From: SHZI01 sp964407855
GTDB taxonomy: Bacteria; Pseudomonadota; Gammaproteobacteria; Steroidobacterales; GCA-2729495
Assembly (NCBI GenBank): GCA_964407855.1
Contig: CAYOXI010000027.1
Span: forward strand, 1 to 32,939
Length of the DNA: 32,939 nt
Reading direction: 5' to 3'
Of the stretch, positions 14,543-23,229 are shown in pieces; positions within the stretch are counted from its first letter, which is position 1, and each line of letters begins with the position of its first letter. The notes under the pieces were generated by a model. The model made no database searches and was not told the origin of the DNA. It saw only the letters and a program-made list of their open reading frames with translations. The translations under genes and the position numbers were made by a program.

Positions 14543-14986
14543 ATGGCTGACAAGGGTGTAGTGGTATTCCCCACGGACTTCTCGGAGCTGTCGCTGGCCA
14601 GCCTGCCCTGGGCACGGCGCATGGCGGACGTGCTGCAGGCGCGGGTCCATTGCCTGTATGTGGTTGAAGAGCCGCAGATCTACGCCACGCTGGATATCGG
14701 CACCGTGCCCGTCCCCACGACGGCGGAGCTGGTGGCCGGCGCCCGGACCCGGCTGGAACGCCTCTTTGCCACCAACCGGGCCACGCTCCCGGCCGATGCG
14801 CTGGCTGAAGTGCTGGTGGGGCGCCCGTCGGAAGCGATCGTGGATTACGCCCGGGAAAAGGGCGCGGCGATGATCATCATGACAACGCATGGCTACAGCG
14901 GCGTCCGCAAGGTCCTGCTGGGCAGCACCACCGAAGCGGTGCTGCGGCACGCGCCGTGCCCGGTGCTGTCGATCCGCAACAGCTGA
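14543..14986 (+). CDS. UspA-family universal stress protein
   Basis: This 147-residue single Usp domain starts with VVVFPTDFSE and ends with the ATP-binding glycine motif, read as THGYSGVRKVLLGSTTEAVLRHAPCPVLSI (in family form G-x2-G-x9-G-S/T). Such proteins bind ATP and are induced by stress or low O2 in many bacteria. AGAGAGG (14528-14534) lies eight bases before the ATG. It follows the Rieske gene by 36 bases and may be cotranscribed with it. The stop is four bases from the convergent dusB stop. The family is certain; the precise role is unknown. Confidence 0.9.
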   Translation: MADKGVVVFPTDFSELSLASLPWARRMADVLQARVHCLYVVEEPQIYATLDIGTVPVPTTAELVAGARTRLERLFATNRATLPADALAEVLVGRPSEAIVDYAREKGAAMIIMTTHGYSGVRKVLLGSTTEAVLRHAPCPVLSIRNS

Positions 14987-14990
14987 GTCG

Positions 14991-15977
14991 TCAGGCAGCC
15001 TGGCGGGCCTCCGGTGCGGAGCCCGCCAGGAAGTCTGCCGTCAGGGCGGACTGGGCTGCCGCCGTGGTCACCTGATTGATCTGGCGGCGGAAGTCATCTC
15101 CGCCTGCCCGGTCCCGGCAGTACCACGCCAGGTGCTTCCGTGCGACGCGGACGCCGCTCTCCTCGCCGTAGAACGCGTACATGGCCGCCAGGTGCCCGAG
15201 GATGATCGCGGCCACCTCGGCCGGTGGCGGTGACGGCAACAAGGTGCCGGTCGCAAGAAAGTGGGCAATCTCCCTGAAGATCCACGGCCGGCCCCGGGCC
15301 GCACGGCCAACCATCAGCGCATCGGCACCGGTCCGCTCAAGCAGGTCCCTGGCTGTGGCCGGCGAGTCGATATCCCCGTTGACGATCACCGGGATCTTCA
15401 CGGTCGCCTTCAGCAGCGCGGCGCTGTCATGCTCCGCCGCACCCGCGAAGAAGTCCTGCCGGGTCCGGCCATGGACGGCGATGGCCGCAATGCCGGCCTG
15501 CTCGGCCAGCCGCGCGATCTGCGGGGCGTTACGGGAACTGCGGTCGTAGCCCGTACGGATCTTGAGGGTCACGGGTACCTGGACCGCGGCGACCACCGCC
15601 ACCAGGATCCGGGCAACCAGCAACTCGTCCCGCAGCAGCGCGGAACCCGCCGCCACGTTGCAGACCTTCTTGGCCGGGCAGCCCATGTTGATGTCGATGA
15701 GATCGGCACCCCGGTCGGCATGGTAGCGGGCGGCATCGGCCAGCCGGGCCGGATCGTGGCCGGCGATCTGGACGCTCACCGGGCCCGGCTCGTCGTCGTG
15801 ATCCATGCGCAGCCGGGACTTGCGGGTGGCCCACAGGCGTGGCTCGTCGGTCGTCATCTCCGAGACGGCCAGTGAAGCACCCAGCCCGCGACACAGCCGG
15901 CGGAACGGCTTGTCCGAGATTCCGGCCATCGGTGCCAGGATCAGCGGCGGGTCGAGTCTGTGGGGGCCGATACGCAT
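14991..15977 (-). CDS. dusB: tRNA-dihydrouridine synthase DusB
   Basis: The enzyme reduces uridine to dihydrouridine in tRNA using FMN and NAD(P)H. The 328-residue TIM-barrel protein begins RIGPHRLDPPLILAPMAGISD, has NMGCPAKKV with catalytic Cys100, the FMN-binding VHGRTR and VNGDI motifs, and GRAARGRPWIF; the C-terminal helical domain follows. The ATG at 15977 gives the normal family start; upstream in-frame sequence is Arg/Pro-rich and not conserved. DusB in many gammaproteobacteria precedes fis, but here the downstream neighbour is the convergent usp gene. The DusB rather than DusA or DusC assignment rests on the start and the GRPWIF region. Confidence 0.9.
   Translation of the reverse strand: MRIGPHRLDPPLILAPMAGISDKPFRRLCRGLGASLAVSEMTTDEPRLWATRKSRLRMDHDDEPGPVSVQIAGHDPARLADAARYHADRGADLIDINMGCPAKKVCNVAAGSALLRDELLVARILVAVVAAVQVPVTLKIRTGYDRSSRNAPQIARLAEQAGIAAIAVHGRTRQDFFAGAAEHDSAALLKATVKIPVIVNGDIDSPATARDLLERTGADALMVGRAARGRPWIFREIAHFLATGTLLPSPPPAEVAAIILGHLAAMYAFYGEESGVRVARKHLAWYCRDRAGGDDFRRQINQVTTAAAQSALTADFLAGSAPEARQAA
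15000..15029. terminator. Strong hairpin between convergent usp and dusB ends
   Basis: A 12-base-pair GC-rich stem with one bulged base (arms 15000-15012 and 15018-15029, loop GGTGC) lies 13 bases after the usp stop and within the last codons of dusB. There is no T-run on either side, so it is not a standard intrinsic terminator. It could still slow or protect the usp transcript end. Confidence 0.35.
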
Positions 15978-16015
15978 CCGCACAAAGTCTAGCGCAACAC
16001 GGATAATGCGCCCGC

Positions 16016-16501
16016 ATGGAAGACTGGTTGATGGGCCTGCTGGCCTCCTTCGCACTGCCGGCCGTCGGCCTGCCCACGATCTTCGTGGTGGCGTTGCTCT
16101 CGGCAACCCTGCTGCCGCTCGGCTCGGAATTTGCGCTCTTCGGCCTGCTGAAACTCCAGCCGGAACTGCTGTGGCCGGCGATCCTGGTCGCCACCGCCGG
16201 CAATACCACGGGCGGCGCCATCAGCTGGTGGATGGGCTACGGGGCCGAGCGTGCCTGGGAGAAAGTGGCGGGCCGGGAACCGCAGGACCCGCGGGCACTC
16301 GCCTGGCTGAAGCGCTTTGGTCCCCGGGCCTGCCTGCTCAGCTGGTTGCCGGTCGCTGGCGACCCGCTGTGCGTCGTGGCCGGGTGGCTGAAACTGCCCT
16401 TCTGGCCCTGCGTTGCTTGGATGGCGCTTGGCAAGTTCGCCCGCTACGTGCTGCTGACGGTTACCCTGCTGTGGATATTTCCCCAGCGAATCGCTGCCTG
16501 A
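16016..16501 (+). CDS. YqaA-like (DedA/SNARE-associated superfamily) membrane protein
   Basis: This 161-residue integral membrane protein has about four hydrophobic segments. Family signs are LLSATLLPLGSEFAL near residue 30, VATAGNTTGGAISWWMGYGAE in the middle and the SWLPVAGDPLCVVAGWLKLPF motif late, which matches the YqaA group. Related DedA proteins take part in lipid flipping and membrane homeostasis; the function of YqaA itself is not settled. It is divergent from dusB with 38 bases between starts. A GATAAT at 16002-16007 sits so close to the ATG that a very short or leaderless transcript is possible. The DUF255 gene follows after 14 bases. Confidence 0.85.
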   Translation: MEDWLMGLLASFALPAVGLPTIFVVALLSATLLPLGSEFALFGLLKLQPELLWPAILVATAGNTTGGAISWWMGYGAERAWEKVAGREPQDPRALAWLKRFGPRACLLSWLPVAGDPLCVVAGWLKLPFWPCVAWMALGKFARYVLLTVTLLWIFPQRIAA

Positions 16502-16515
16502 AAGACCCGGGCCCC

Positions 16516-18588
16516 ATGAACCAGCTTGCCGGCGAGACCAGCCCCTACCTGCTGCAGCACGCCGACAACCCGGTGGACTGGTATCCGTGGGGCGAGACAG
16601 CGCTCGCCCGGGCCCAGGCGGAGGACAGGCCCATCCTGCTGTCCATCGGCTATTCGGCATGCCACTGGTGCCACGTGATGGCCCACGAATCCTTCGAGGA
16701 TCCGGCGACCGCGGCGGTGATGAATCGCCTGTTCGTGAACATCAAGGTTGACCGGGAGGAGCGCCCAGACCTCGATCGCATCTACCAGGCAGCCCACCAG
16801 TTCATCACCCGGCGCGGCGGCGGCTGGCCGCTGACGATGTTCCTCAGTCCCGTGGACCAGGCGCCCTTCTTCGGCGGCACCTACTTCCCCAATGAAGACC
16901 GCTACGGGATGCCTGCCTTCCGGCAGGTACTGGAACGGGTGGCCGACTACTACCGCACCCAGGGAGCTGATCTGCGTGGGCAGGCCGATGCCCTGCGCCA
17001 GGCTTTCGCCCGGCTCGAGGCAGTAGCACCCGGCACGGACGCGCCGGACTCCGGACCCCTGCAGGCATTCCGGGAGGTCATCGGGGAGCAGGTTGACCGG
17101 GAGCACGGCGGCTTCGGCGGCGCCCCGAAGTTTCCGCACCCGACCACGATCGACCGGCTGCTGCGCCACTGGCGCAGCACTGCGCGGGATCCGCAACCGG
17201 ACAGGGATGCCCTGTATTTTGCGGCCCTCACACTGCAGCGGATGGCCGAGGGGGGCATCTACGACCAGCTGGGCGGTGGCTTCTGCCGTTACGCCGTCGA
17301 CCGCAGCTGGACCATCCCCCACTTCGAGAAAATGCTCTACGACAACGGGCCCCTGCTGGCGCTGTACGCACAGATGTTCCAGATCAGTGGGGACGAGAAC
17401 TTCCGGACCGTCGCCCGCGAGACGGCCGACTGGGTACTGCGCGAGATGCGCTCTCCGGCGGGGGCCTTCTGGTCCAGCCTCGACGCGGATTCCGAGGGCC
17501 AGGAAGGCCGCTTCTACGTCTGGACACCGGAGCAGGTGCGGACGGTGCTGACCCCGGACGAATATGCGGTCCTCGCGCCCCGCTTCGGCCTCGACCTGCC
17601 GCCAAACTTCGAGGAACCCCACCACCAGGTCACGGCCTGGCACCTGCGGGTGCACACGCCGGTGGACGAGATCGCAGCGCGCCTTGGCTGGCCGGAATCC
17701 ACCGTGCAACGCCTGCAGGACAGCGGCCGGATCAAGCTGCTGCAGGTCCGGAACCAGCAGCGGGTGAGACCGGGGCTCGACGACAAGATCCTCGCCAGCT
17801 GGAACGGCCTGATGATCCGGGGCCTCGCCATTGCCGGCCGGCTGCTCCGGCGACCCGATTACAGCACCGCGGCGGCCGGTGCGCTGGACTACATCCGCAC
17901 CGGCATGGTCGTCGACGGGCAACTCTGTGCCACCGCCAAAGGGGGGCGCGCCCGACTGAATGCCTATCTGGATGACTACGCTTTCCTGCTGGATGCGACG
18001 CTGGAACTGCTGCAGGCAAGGTGGGATCCGACGCAGCTGCGCTTCGCGATCTGGCTCGCCGACAGCCTGCTCGAGCGCTTCGAGGATCCGGCGCTGGGAG
18101 GCTTCTGGTTCACGGCCCACGATCACGAAGCGCTGCTGCACCGCTCCCGGCCAATGGCCGACGAGGCGCTGCCTTCGGGCAACGGCGTGGCCGCGCTGGC
18201 GCTGGGACGGCTCGGCTGCCTGCTGGGCGAGACGCGCTATCTGGACGCCGCCCGGCGCACGGTCAGGGCCGGATGGCAGGCACTGCAGGAATTTCCCCAC
18301 GGCCACTGCTCCCTGCTCAATGCCCTCGGGGAGCAGCTTTACCCGCCGCGGCTGATCATCATCCGGGGCGACGGCGACGACGCTGTCCGGTGGTCGGAAC
18401 TGGCTGGTGCCGCCTTTGATCCCGGTCGGCTGGTGTTCACGATCCCGGTGGCGGCTGCCGACCTGCCACCGATGCTGGCTGCCAGGGCCGCCGGCCCGGG
18501 CACGGTGGCCTATGTCTGCAACGGCCTGGTCTGCGGGAGCCCAGTCACGACCCTGGGAGAACTGGGGGAACTACTGCGCGAAAGCTGA
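16516..18588 (+). CDS. DUF255 / YyaL-type thioredoxin-domain protein
   Basis: This 690-residue protein begins with the DUF255 thioredoxin-like domain: NQLAGETSPYLLQHADNPVDWYPW, then the motif ACHWCHVM with Cys49 and Cys52, and VDREERPDLD. The rest is an alpha/alpha barrel resembling glycoside hydrolase or N-acylglucosamine epimerase folds (HFEKMLYDNG, SWNGLMIRGLA, LDDYAFLLDA). The family includes human SPATA20 and bacterial YyaL; biochemical function is not known. The ATG at 16516 gives the conserved start; the frame stays open upstream into yqaA and dusB but that part is not conserved. It probably shares a transcript with the YqaA-like gene. Its stop is six bases from the pilE stop on the other strand. 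Confidence 0.92.
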   Translation: MNQLAGETSPYLLQHADNPVDWYPWGETALARAQAEDRPILLSIGYSACHWCHVMAHESFEDPATAAVMNRLFVNIKVDREERPDLDRIYQAAHQFITRRGGGWPLTMFLSPVDQAPFFGGTYFPNEDRYGMPAFRQVLERVADYYRTQGADLRGQADALRQAFARLEAVAPGTDAPDSGPLQAFREVIGEQVDREHGGFGGAPKFPHPTTIDRLLRHWRSTARDPQPDRDALYFAALTLQRMAEGGIYDQLGGGFCRYAVDRSWTIPHFEKMLYDNGPLLALYAQMFQISGDENFRTVARETADWVLREMRSPAGAFWSSLDADSEGQEGRFYVWTPEQVRTVLTPDEYAVLAPRFGLDLPPNFEEPHHQVTAWHLRVHTPVDEIAARLGWPESTVQRLQDSGRIKLLQVRNQQRVRPGLDDKILASWNGLMIRGLAIAGRLLRRPDYSTAAAGALDYIRTGMVVDGQLCATAKGGRARLNAYLDDYAFLLDATLELLQARWDPTQLRFAIWLADSLLERFEDPALGGFWFTAHDHEALLHRSRPMADEALPSGNGVAALALGRLGCLLGETRYLDAARRTVRAGWQALQEFPHGHCSLLNALGEQLYPPRLIIIRGDGDDAVRWSELAGAAFDPGRLVFTIPVAAADLPPMLAARAAGPGTVAYVCNGLVCGSPVTTLGELGELLRES

Positions 18589-18594
18589 CCGGTA

Positions 18595-19002
18595 CTACCA
18601 GCACTGGTCCGGGAGGGTACCGGAGGCACTCCGGACACCGGTGTTCGTGACTTCGAGGCTGCCACAGCGGGTATCCGCCACCTGCGTCCCTGCGGGATCC
18701 GCCGTCAGGGTGTAGTTGGCGGCATCGGGAACCGTCACTGTCACCGCATAGAAGCCCTCCGGCGAGGTCACGACATCACCGTCGACAACGCCGCACTCGG
18801 CCGCGTTGTAGGCGCCAAACTGCGTGTAGCAGCGCTCCAGTCGCTGCGCCACGTTGTTCAGCGTGACACGTGCATCAGCGCGCCGGCCCTGCTGGACGCT
18901 GGACTGGTAGGACGGGACCGCTACCATGGCCAGGATGCCGATGATGGTAACCACCACGAGCAGCTCCATCAGCGTCACGCCCCGGGAATAGTGCAGATTC
19001 AT
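18595..19002 (-). CDS. pilE: Type IV pilin-like protein PilE
   Basis: This 135-residue minor pilin has an eight-residue leader ending in Gly, then VTLMELLVVVTIIGILAMVAVPSY with Glu at +5, so it should be cut by prepilin peptidase PilD. The residue at +1 is Val, not the usual Phe. Four cysteines lie in the globular part, two bracketing the C-terminal D-region, in line with pilin disulfides. AAGGAAG precedes the ATG by about six bases. It is the last gene of the minor pilin operon, as in Pseudomonas, where PilE helps prime pilus assembly. Confidence 0.88.
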   Translation of the reverse strand: MNLHYSRGVTLMELLVVVTIIGILAMVAVPSYQSSVQQGRRADARVTLNNVAQRLERCYTQFGAYNAAECGVVDGDVVTSPEGFYAVTVTVPDAANYTLTADPAGTQVADTRCGSLEVTNTGVRSASGTLPDQCW

Positions 19003-19034
19003 GCCTGGCTTCCTTGTGATCTGGTCTGGAGCCG

Positions 19035-19373
19035 CTATTCGAAGACAACCGCCAGGCTCTTGATGACCGGCAGCTCTTCGCCGGGACTGCCCAGCACGAT
19101 CAGGACCTGCTGGTCGGGATAGAGGTCCTGCAGGCTCAGTCTGGCACCGCCGTCATGACTGGTAATGACGACCGTGCTGGACAGCGCATAAAGCTGCCCG
19201 CTCGCCTGTATCTGCCGGGCGGCCAGGCTGACAGCCTCAACCCGTGCCAGGATGGGCTCGGGTGGGTCAGCAGCCAGGGCCTGGCCGGCCCCACCGGCGA
19301 GCGTCGCGACCAGGACGAGGGGCGCCATCAGGGCCCGGAAAAGCTGTTGCCGCTTGGTCATGCCATTGGTCAT
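19035..19373 (-). CDS. pilY2: PilY2-like exported protein
   Basis: This 112-residue protein has a signal peptide (Lys-Arg start, LMAPLVLVATLAGGAGQALAA, cleavage near residue 35) and a small beta-rich domain with the pattern V-x(5)-R-Q-I-x-A-S-G-Q-L-Y-A-L, similar to Pseudomonas PilY2. The slot between pilY1 and pilE supports the name. PilY2 is needed for normal pilus biogenesis in Pseudomonas, but its mechanism is not known. The start at 19373 has AAGGAG eight bases before it, overlapping the pilY1 stop. The name depends mainly on position and a weak sequence pattern. Confidence 0.7.
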   Translation of the reverse strand: MTNGMTKRQQLFRALMAPLVLVATLAGGAGQALAADPPEPILARVEAVSLAARQIQASGQLYALSSTVVITSHDGGARLSLQDLYPDQQVLIVLGSPGEELPVIKSLAVVFE

Positions 19374-19384
19374 GATCAGACTCC

Positions 19385-22300
19385 TTACTGAATCTCGCGC
19401 CAGGACTGCCGGCCCCGCTGGCGTCCGGCATTCTCGATGGTGGTATCCACACCGCCCGCGCTGCCGCTGGCGTACTTGTACTCGATCCGGTCGTCGGTGA
19501 CGATGCCGGGCGTCTTGATGATGCCCTGCTTCGACTGCCGGCCGCTCACGGGCACCAGCGGGCTGTCCGGATCGTTGGGATCCAGCGGTGCGAAGTCATT
19601 GATGTCGAAGGACCGGTCCCGGTTCAGGTCGAAGGGCGACTCCTGCAGCCGGGAACCGGTGAGTGCATCCAGCTCCATCAGCCAGCTGGTACCACCCGCC
19701 GAGCACTCGTCGCCGGAGGGGATCACCGTCGTGAAGATCAGGCGCCCGGCCCGCAGGATCGGGTTGCTCACCTGGCGCTCGCCCGTGGTTGGCAGGTCCA
19801 GGTACCAGCCGTCATCCGCGTCGAAGATCGGGAAGTTGGTGGTGACCCGGATGTTCTCGATGGTCCCGTCGAAATCGATGGTCTGCTCGTTCAGCACGCT
19901 CTGCTGGACCAGCGTTGCACGACCCGGGCCGGGAATGGCCTCGGGCGAGGCGCCCTTGGCATTCTTGTCCCGGATGGCATAGATCGTGTTGGCCCCGGTG
20001 CCCACGCCGTTGTCGCCCACCGCGAAGTATCGCCCGGTGCCGAAGTAGACGAAGTAGCCGGCCGGCGGGCTGATCCCCACCTCGGGGCGGGCCGTGATCG
20101 GCTGGCGATTGAATGCCGTGCAGGGATCAGAGCTGCAGGCCGTGTACAGCGGCACGCCACCCAGGGCCACGCCCCAGTCGGCTGCACTGGAGCTCGTGAC
20201 GTCGAACTTCCACATGTTGCCCTGCAGGTCGCCGGCATAGATGTAGTCGGTGATCCGGTCGCCGTCCACATCCACCGGCGTGGCACTGGACAGGCCGCTA
20301 TCCCCGCCGACCCCGGTGTCGATCTTCCTGATGACCGCGCCAGTACGGAGGTCGAGGAGAAACAGCACGGCATTGCCGCCGCTGTTGTAGCCATTGGGCA
20401 CCACGGCCACCCAGTCACCGTTGTACATGCGGGCGACGGTGGGCTGGGGGATGGCTACACCCATGCTGGCGTCGTCGGCGCTGGTGAACTCCCACATCAC
20501 GTCAGAAGGACCGAAGTTGTCCGGTTCCGTGACATCCAGCGCATAGACGCCCCTGCCGCCGCCACCCAGACTGCCCACCAGGATGGTCTTCCAGGCGCCG
20601 TTCAGGTAGGCATCAATTGCCCGCGGAGCGCCGTCGTTGATCAGCCGGTGGTTGGTATTGAAGGACTGGTCCGTCAGGAAGCGGAGCTGCGGGTAGACCG
20701 CGTTGGGCATGTAGGCCAGCCGTTCGACGCCCGTCAGCGCGTCAAAGCCATGCAGCATGCCGTCGTTGGCGGCCACGTAGACCATCGGCGGACGGTTCGT
20801 GTAGTCCGCAGTCTGCCGGAAAGTGCGGTACTGCTCGCCCTCCGCGCCAGGCAGGGCATCGAAGCCGAAGTTCTGCTGGCCGACGAAGGTGGGATCCGAA
20901 TTGATGATGTCGCCCAGCTTCGAGCTGCGGTTGCGGAACGGCCCGCCCAGGCTGATCTCCAGGGAGTCGTCGCCGCGCAGGTAGTCCAGACGCTTCTCGC
21001 CGAGCCCATCGGCGACCGCGCTGATGGGTTCGATATCCAGCTCGGCCTGCTGGGTGGCCGTCAGCTCCGCCCACTCGAAGCTCCGGCCGCGGGAACCCAG
21101 GGCGGCGCCCGGGTCGTAGGTGTAGATGTTGCGGTCGACCGGAGCCGGCAGCAGCTGGGCAGCATTCCAGCCAACCCTGGCGCCGAGCCTGGGAACGCCG
21201 TCCACCTCGAGGGTCGCGATCTCGCCATCCGCGCCGATCGGATAGGCGAGCAGCTGGCCGCCCCAGTCGCCGCTGGAGAACCGGGCCTGGTAGATGAAGG
21301 TGTCGGAGGCCAGGCGCGTGGAGTTGGTGGCCACCGAGGCTGCCGAGCTGGTGCGGGCCTCGATGTCGGCCAGGGCCGCCTGCAGCACCGCCGTGAGCTG
21401 GGCCTCGTCATTGGCCAGCAGGTAGATACCCGTACCGTATTCCGCCGCATCAGCCATCATCTGGTTCGCGACGGCGAAGCCCACCGTGTAGGTGACCAGG
21501 TTCTGCCTGGGAAATGCGGCATCATCGAAGCTGATGCCGGTCACATCATTTTCCCCGGTACGCATGTCAATGTCCTGGGCGAACTTGGCGATGTCGTCCA
21601 GGTAGAGACTGAAGCCTTCCTGCGTATTGCCGCCAGTCTGGAATCCGTCTGAATACTGGGGAAAGTTGGGGTAGTCAGCGGCCGAGGTTACCGGTGCCAG
21701 GCCATCCCAGTCGGGCAGGGACCGGGTTGTATCGACCAGGTCCGCCGGGTCATCAACGGGGAAGCTGGTGTCCTGGGTGGGGAAACCGTCGGTGATGACG
21801 ATGGCGAAGCTCTTCTGGCAGCGGTACAGGATCGGGCTGGTATAGGTCACGCCAGCGTTGTACTGGCTGTCCATGCCCCGGAAATAACGGGTCACTTCGT
21901 AGAGCGTTTCAGCCAGTGGCGTCCAGGTGGAGGCCGTCAGCGTTGCAATCTGGCCGTTGATGGTGGCCGCATCGGCCCCGCAGTTCGCGAGGATCGTGCC
22001 GCCCTGATCCAGATTGAAGCGCGTCAGGCCGAGGCGCAGGTTGCTGTTGCCGTTGACCACGTTGGTGGCCACGTTGCGGGCCACGTTCATGCGGTAATCC
22101 GCCGGAATCTGCCCGCCCCGCAGGTCTTCGGTCTGGGGATCAACCCCGGTGGTCGCATACGTCTCAAACAGGTAGTTGAGGTAATTGCCACCATACCGGG
22201 TCGCGTTGCCACCCACCGGGTCCGGCAACCGCAGGCACTTGGTCACCGTGCCATCCTCACTCCGGCCGCGCACATGGCTGGCCGGACAGTTCGGCGCGGT

Positions 22301-22648
22301 GTCGGTTGCGCCGGCGCAGGTTCCCCGATAGCGGCAGTTCACCAGCGTGGAGAGGATCAGATTGCCGTTACTCGCGGCCCAGCCCTCCCGCAGTTCGGTA
22401 GCCGGATTCGTGTCGTGATCGATCAGCGGGCTCCAGTCGGGATAGCTGACTGTGGGGTCGAAGTCAGCTGCCCAGATGGCGTTGTTCATGCTGCCCGAGT
22501 TGTCCACGATCAGCATGACGTTGGGCGTCACGCCGGCCGCAATGAACAGGGGTGACTGGGCGATGCTCACCGCATTGCCCGCCTGGCTGAGCGCCAGCAG
22601 CATGCCGCCGAGCAGGGTGGACATCCGTGTCCGCATTGAACTGTGCAT
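19385..22648 (-). CDS. pilY1: PilY1 pilus-tip adhesin/assembly factor
   Basis: PilY1 is a large surface protein at the type IV pilus tip, used in pilus extension, adhesion and surface sensing. The predicted product is 1087 residues. After the signal peptide comes a von Willebrand A domain with the MIDAS motif DNSGSMN near residue 50. The C-terminal half is the PilC/PilY1 beta-propeller (PF05567): NDGMLHGFDALTG, LVGSLGGGGRGVYALDV, and a calcium-loop sequence DVDGDRITDYIYAGDLQGNMWKFD. A second Asp-rich loop (DLNRDRSFDINDF) is near the end. I chose the ATG at 22648, because GGAG lies seven bases upstream; an in-frame GTG at 22684 would abut the pilX stop. The family call is very secure. Confidence 0.94.
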   Translation of the reverse strand: MHSSMRTRMSTLLGGMLLALSQAGNAVSIAQSPLFIAAGVTPNVMLIVDNSGSMNNAIWAADFDPTVSYPDWSPLIDHDTNPATELREGWAASNGNLILSTLVNCRYRGTCAGATDTAPNCPASHVRGRSEDGTVTKCLRLPDPVGGNATRYGGNYLNYLFETYATTGVDPQTEDLRGGQIPADYRMNVARNVATNVVNGNSNLRLGLTRFNLDQGGTILANCGADAATINGQIATLTASTWTPLAETLYEVTRYFRGMDSQYNAGVTYTSPILYRCQKSFAIVITDGFPTQDTSFPVDDPADLVDTTRSLPDWDGLAPVTSAADYPNFPQYSDGFQTGGNTQEGFSLYLDDIAKFAQDIDMRTGENDVTGISFDDAAFPRQNLVTYTVGFAVANQMMADAAEYGTGIYLLANDEAQLTAVLQAALADIEARTSSAASVATNSTRLASDTFIYQARFSSGDWGGQLLAYPIGADGEIATLEVDGVPRLGARVGWNAAQLLPAPVDRNIYTYDPGAALGSRGRSFEWAELTATQQAELDIEPISAVADGLGEKRLDYLRGDDSLEISLGGPFRNRSSKLGDIINSDPTFVGQQNFGFDALPGAEGEQYRTFRQTADYTNRPPMVYVAANDGMLHGFDALTGVERLAYMPNAVYPQLRFLTDQSFNTNHRLINDGAPRAIDAYLNGAWKTILVGSLGGGGRGVYALDVTEPDNFGPSDVMWEFTSADDASMGVAIPQPTVARMYNGDWVAVVPNGYNSGGNAVLFLLDLRTGAVIRKIDTGVGGDSGLSSATPVDVDGDRITDYIYAGDLQGNMWKFDVTSSSAADWGVALGGVPLYTACSSDPCTAFNRQPITARPEVGISPPAGYFVYFGTGRYFAVGDNGVGTGANTIYAIRDKNAKGASPEAIPGPGRATLVQQSVLNEQTIDFDGTIENIRVTTNFPIFDADDGWYLDLPTTGERQVSNPILRAGRLIFTTVIPSGDECSAGGTSWLMELDALTGSRLQESPFDLNRDRSFDINDFAPLDPNDPDSPLVPVSGRQSKQGIIKTPGIVTDDRIEYKYASGSAGGVDTTIENAGRQRGRQSWREIQ

Positions 22649-22683
22649 GTCTGGTCTCCGACTTTCCATGATCGTGTAGTCCA

Positions 22684-23229
22684 CTAACGCTTGAAGGTGC
22701 TTTGCAGGGTGACGATGGCGTTGCCGCTCACCCCGACGCCCCTGGCCGTAACCCGGAAGAAGGTGCCCTCATCCACGGTGGCATCCGCCGCCAGGCTCTC
22801 ACCGGGCGTCGCCACCCAGGGCATTTCCTCCACCAGGAAGCTGGACGTAGCCCGGGCCAGCGCGCCCGGGGCATCCCCCAGCCCGCCGTAACTGAGGACG
22901 TCTGCCACGCTATCCCAGTTCACGGCCAGCCACAGGGGGGTCTCGTCCGGGTCCGGTGGCTGGTAGAGACCGGCGGCGTTGACGGCGAAGTCCGGGAGGA
23001 TCGGCACCTGGGCCTGGTCCTCACCGGCCCGCAGGGCCGCCTCGGCGGCCTGGAAGGCGACGCCACGATCCTGGGTATTGCCCGTCATCCGTTCCTCGAG
23101 GATCGTCATCCGGGCGCTCGCCGTAGCCAGAAGGGTGAGTACCAGCAGCATGACCAGGGCGATGACCATCGCAGCGCCGCGCTGGCGGGTCGCACCGTGG
23201 CTGAGCAGGTTCGCAGCATTGGGACTCAT
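22684..23229 (-). CDS. pilX: Minor pilin PilX
   Basis: This 181-residue protein has an 18-residue leader ending RQRG, then AAMVIALVMLLVLTLLATASARMTILEERMTGN, the standard PilX start with the EERMTGN block. The fifth mature residue is Ile instead of Glu, as is common for PilX/GspK-type pilins that cap the tip. The helix continues with FQAAEAALRAGE. It overlaps pilW by four bases (ATGA). PilX works with PilV, PilW, FimU and PilE in the priming complex that carries PilY1. Confidence 0.88.
   Translation of the reverse strand: MSPNAANLLSHGATRQRGAAMVIALVMLLVLTLLATASARMTILEERMTGNTQDRGVAFQAAEAALRAGEDQAQVPILPDFAVNAAGLYQPPDPDETPLWLAVNWDSVADVLSYGGLGDAPGALARATSSFLVEEMPWVATPGESLAADATVDEGTFFRVTARGVGVSGNAIVTLQSTFKR

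Noticed and set aside
15805..16515. N-terminal extension of the DUF255 gene
   Set aside because: The frame is open upstream, but that part overlaps dusB and yqaA and has no conserved sequence; the conserved start is at 16516.
16444..18306. 620-codon minus-strand frame antisense to the DUF255 gene
   Set aside because: No recognisable fold or motif; the plus-strand gene is a clear family member.
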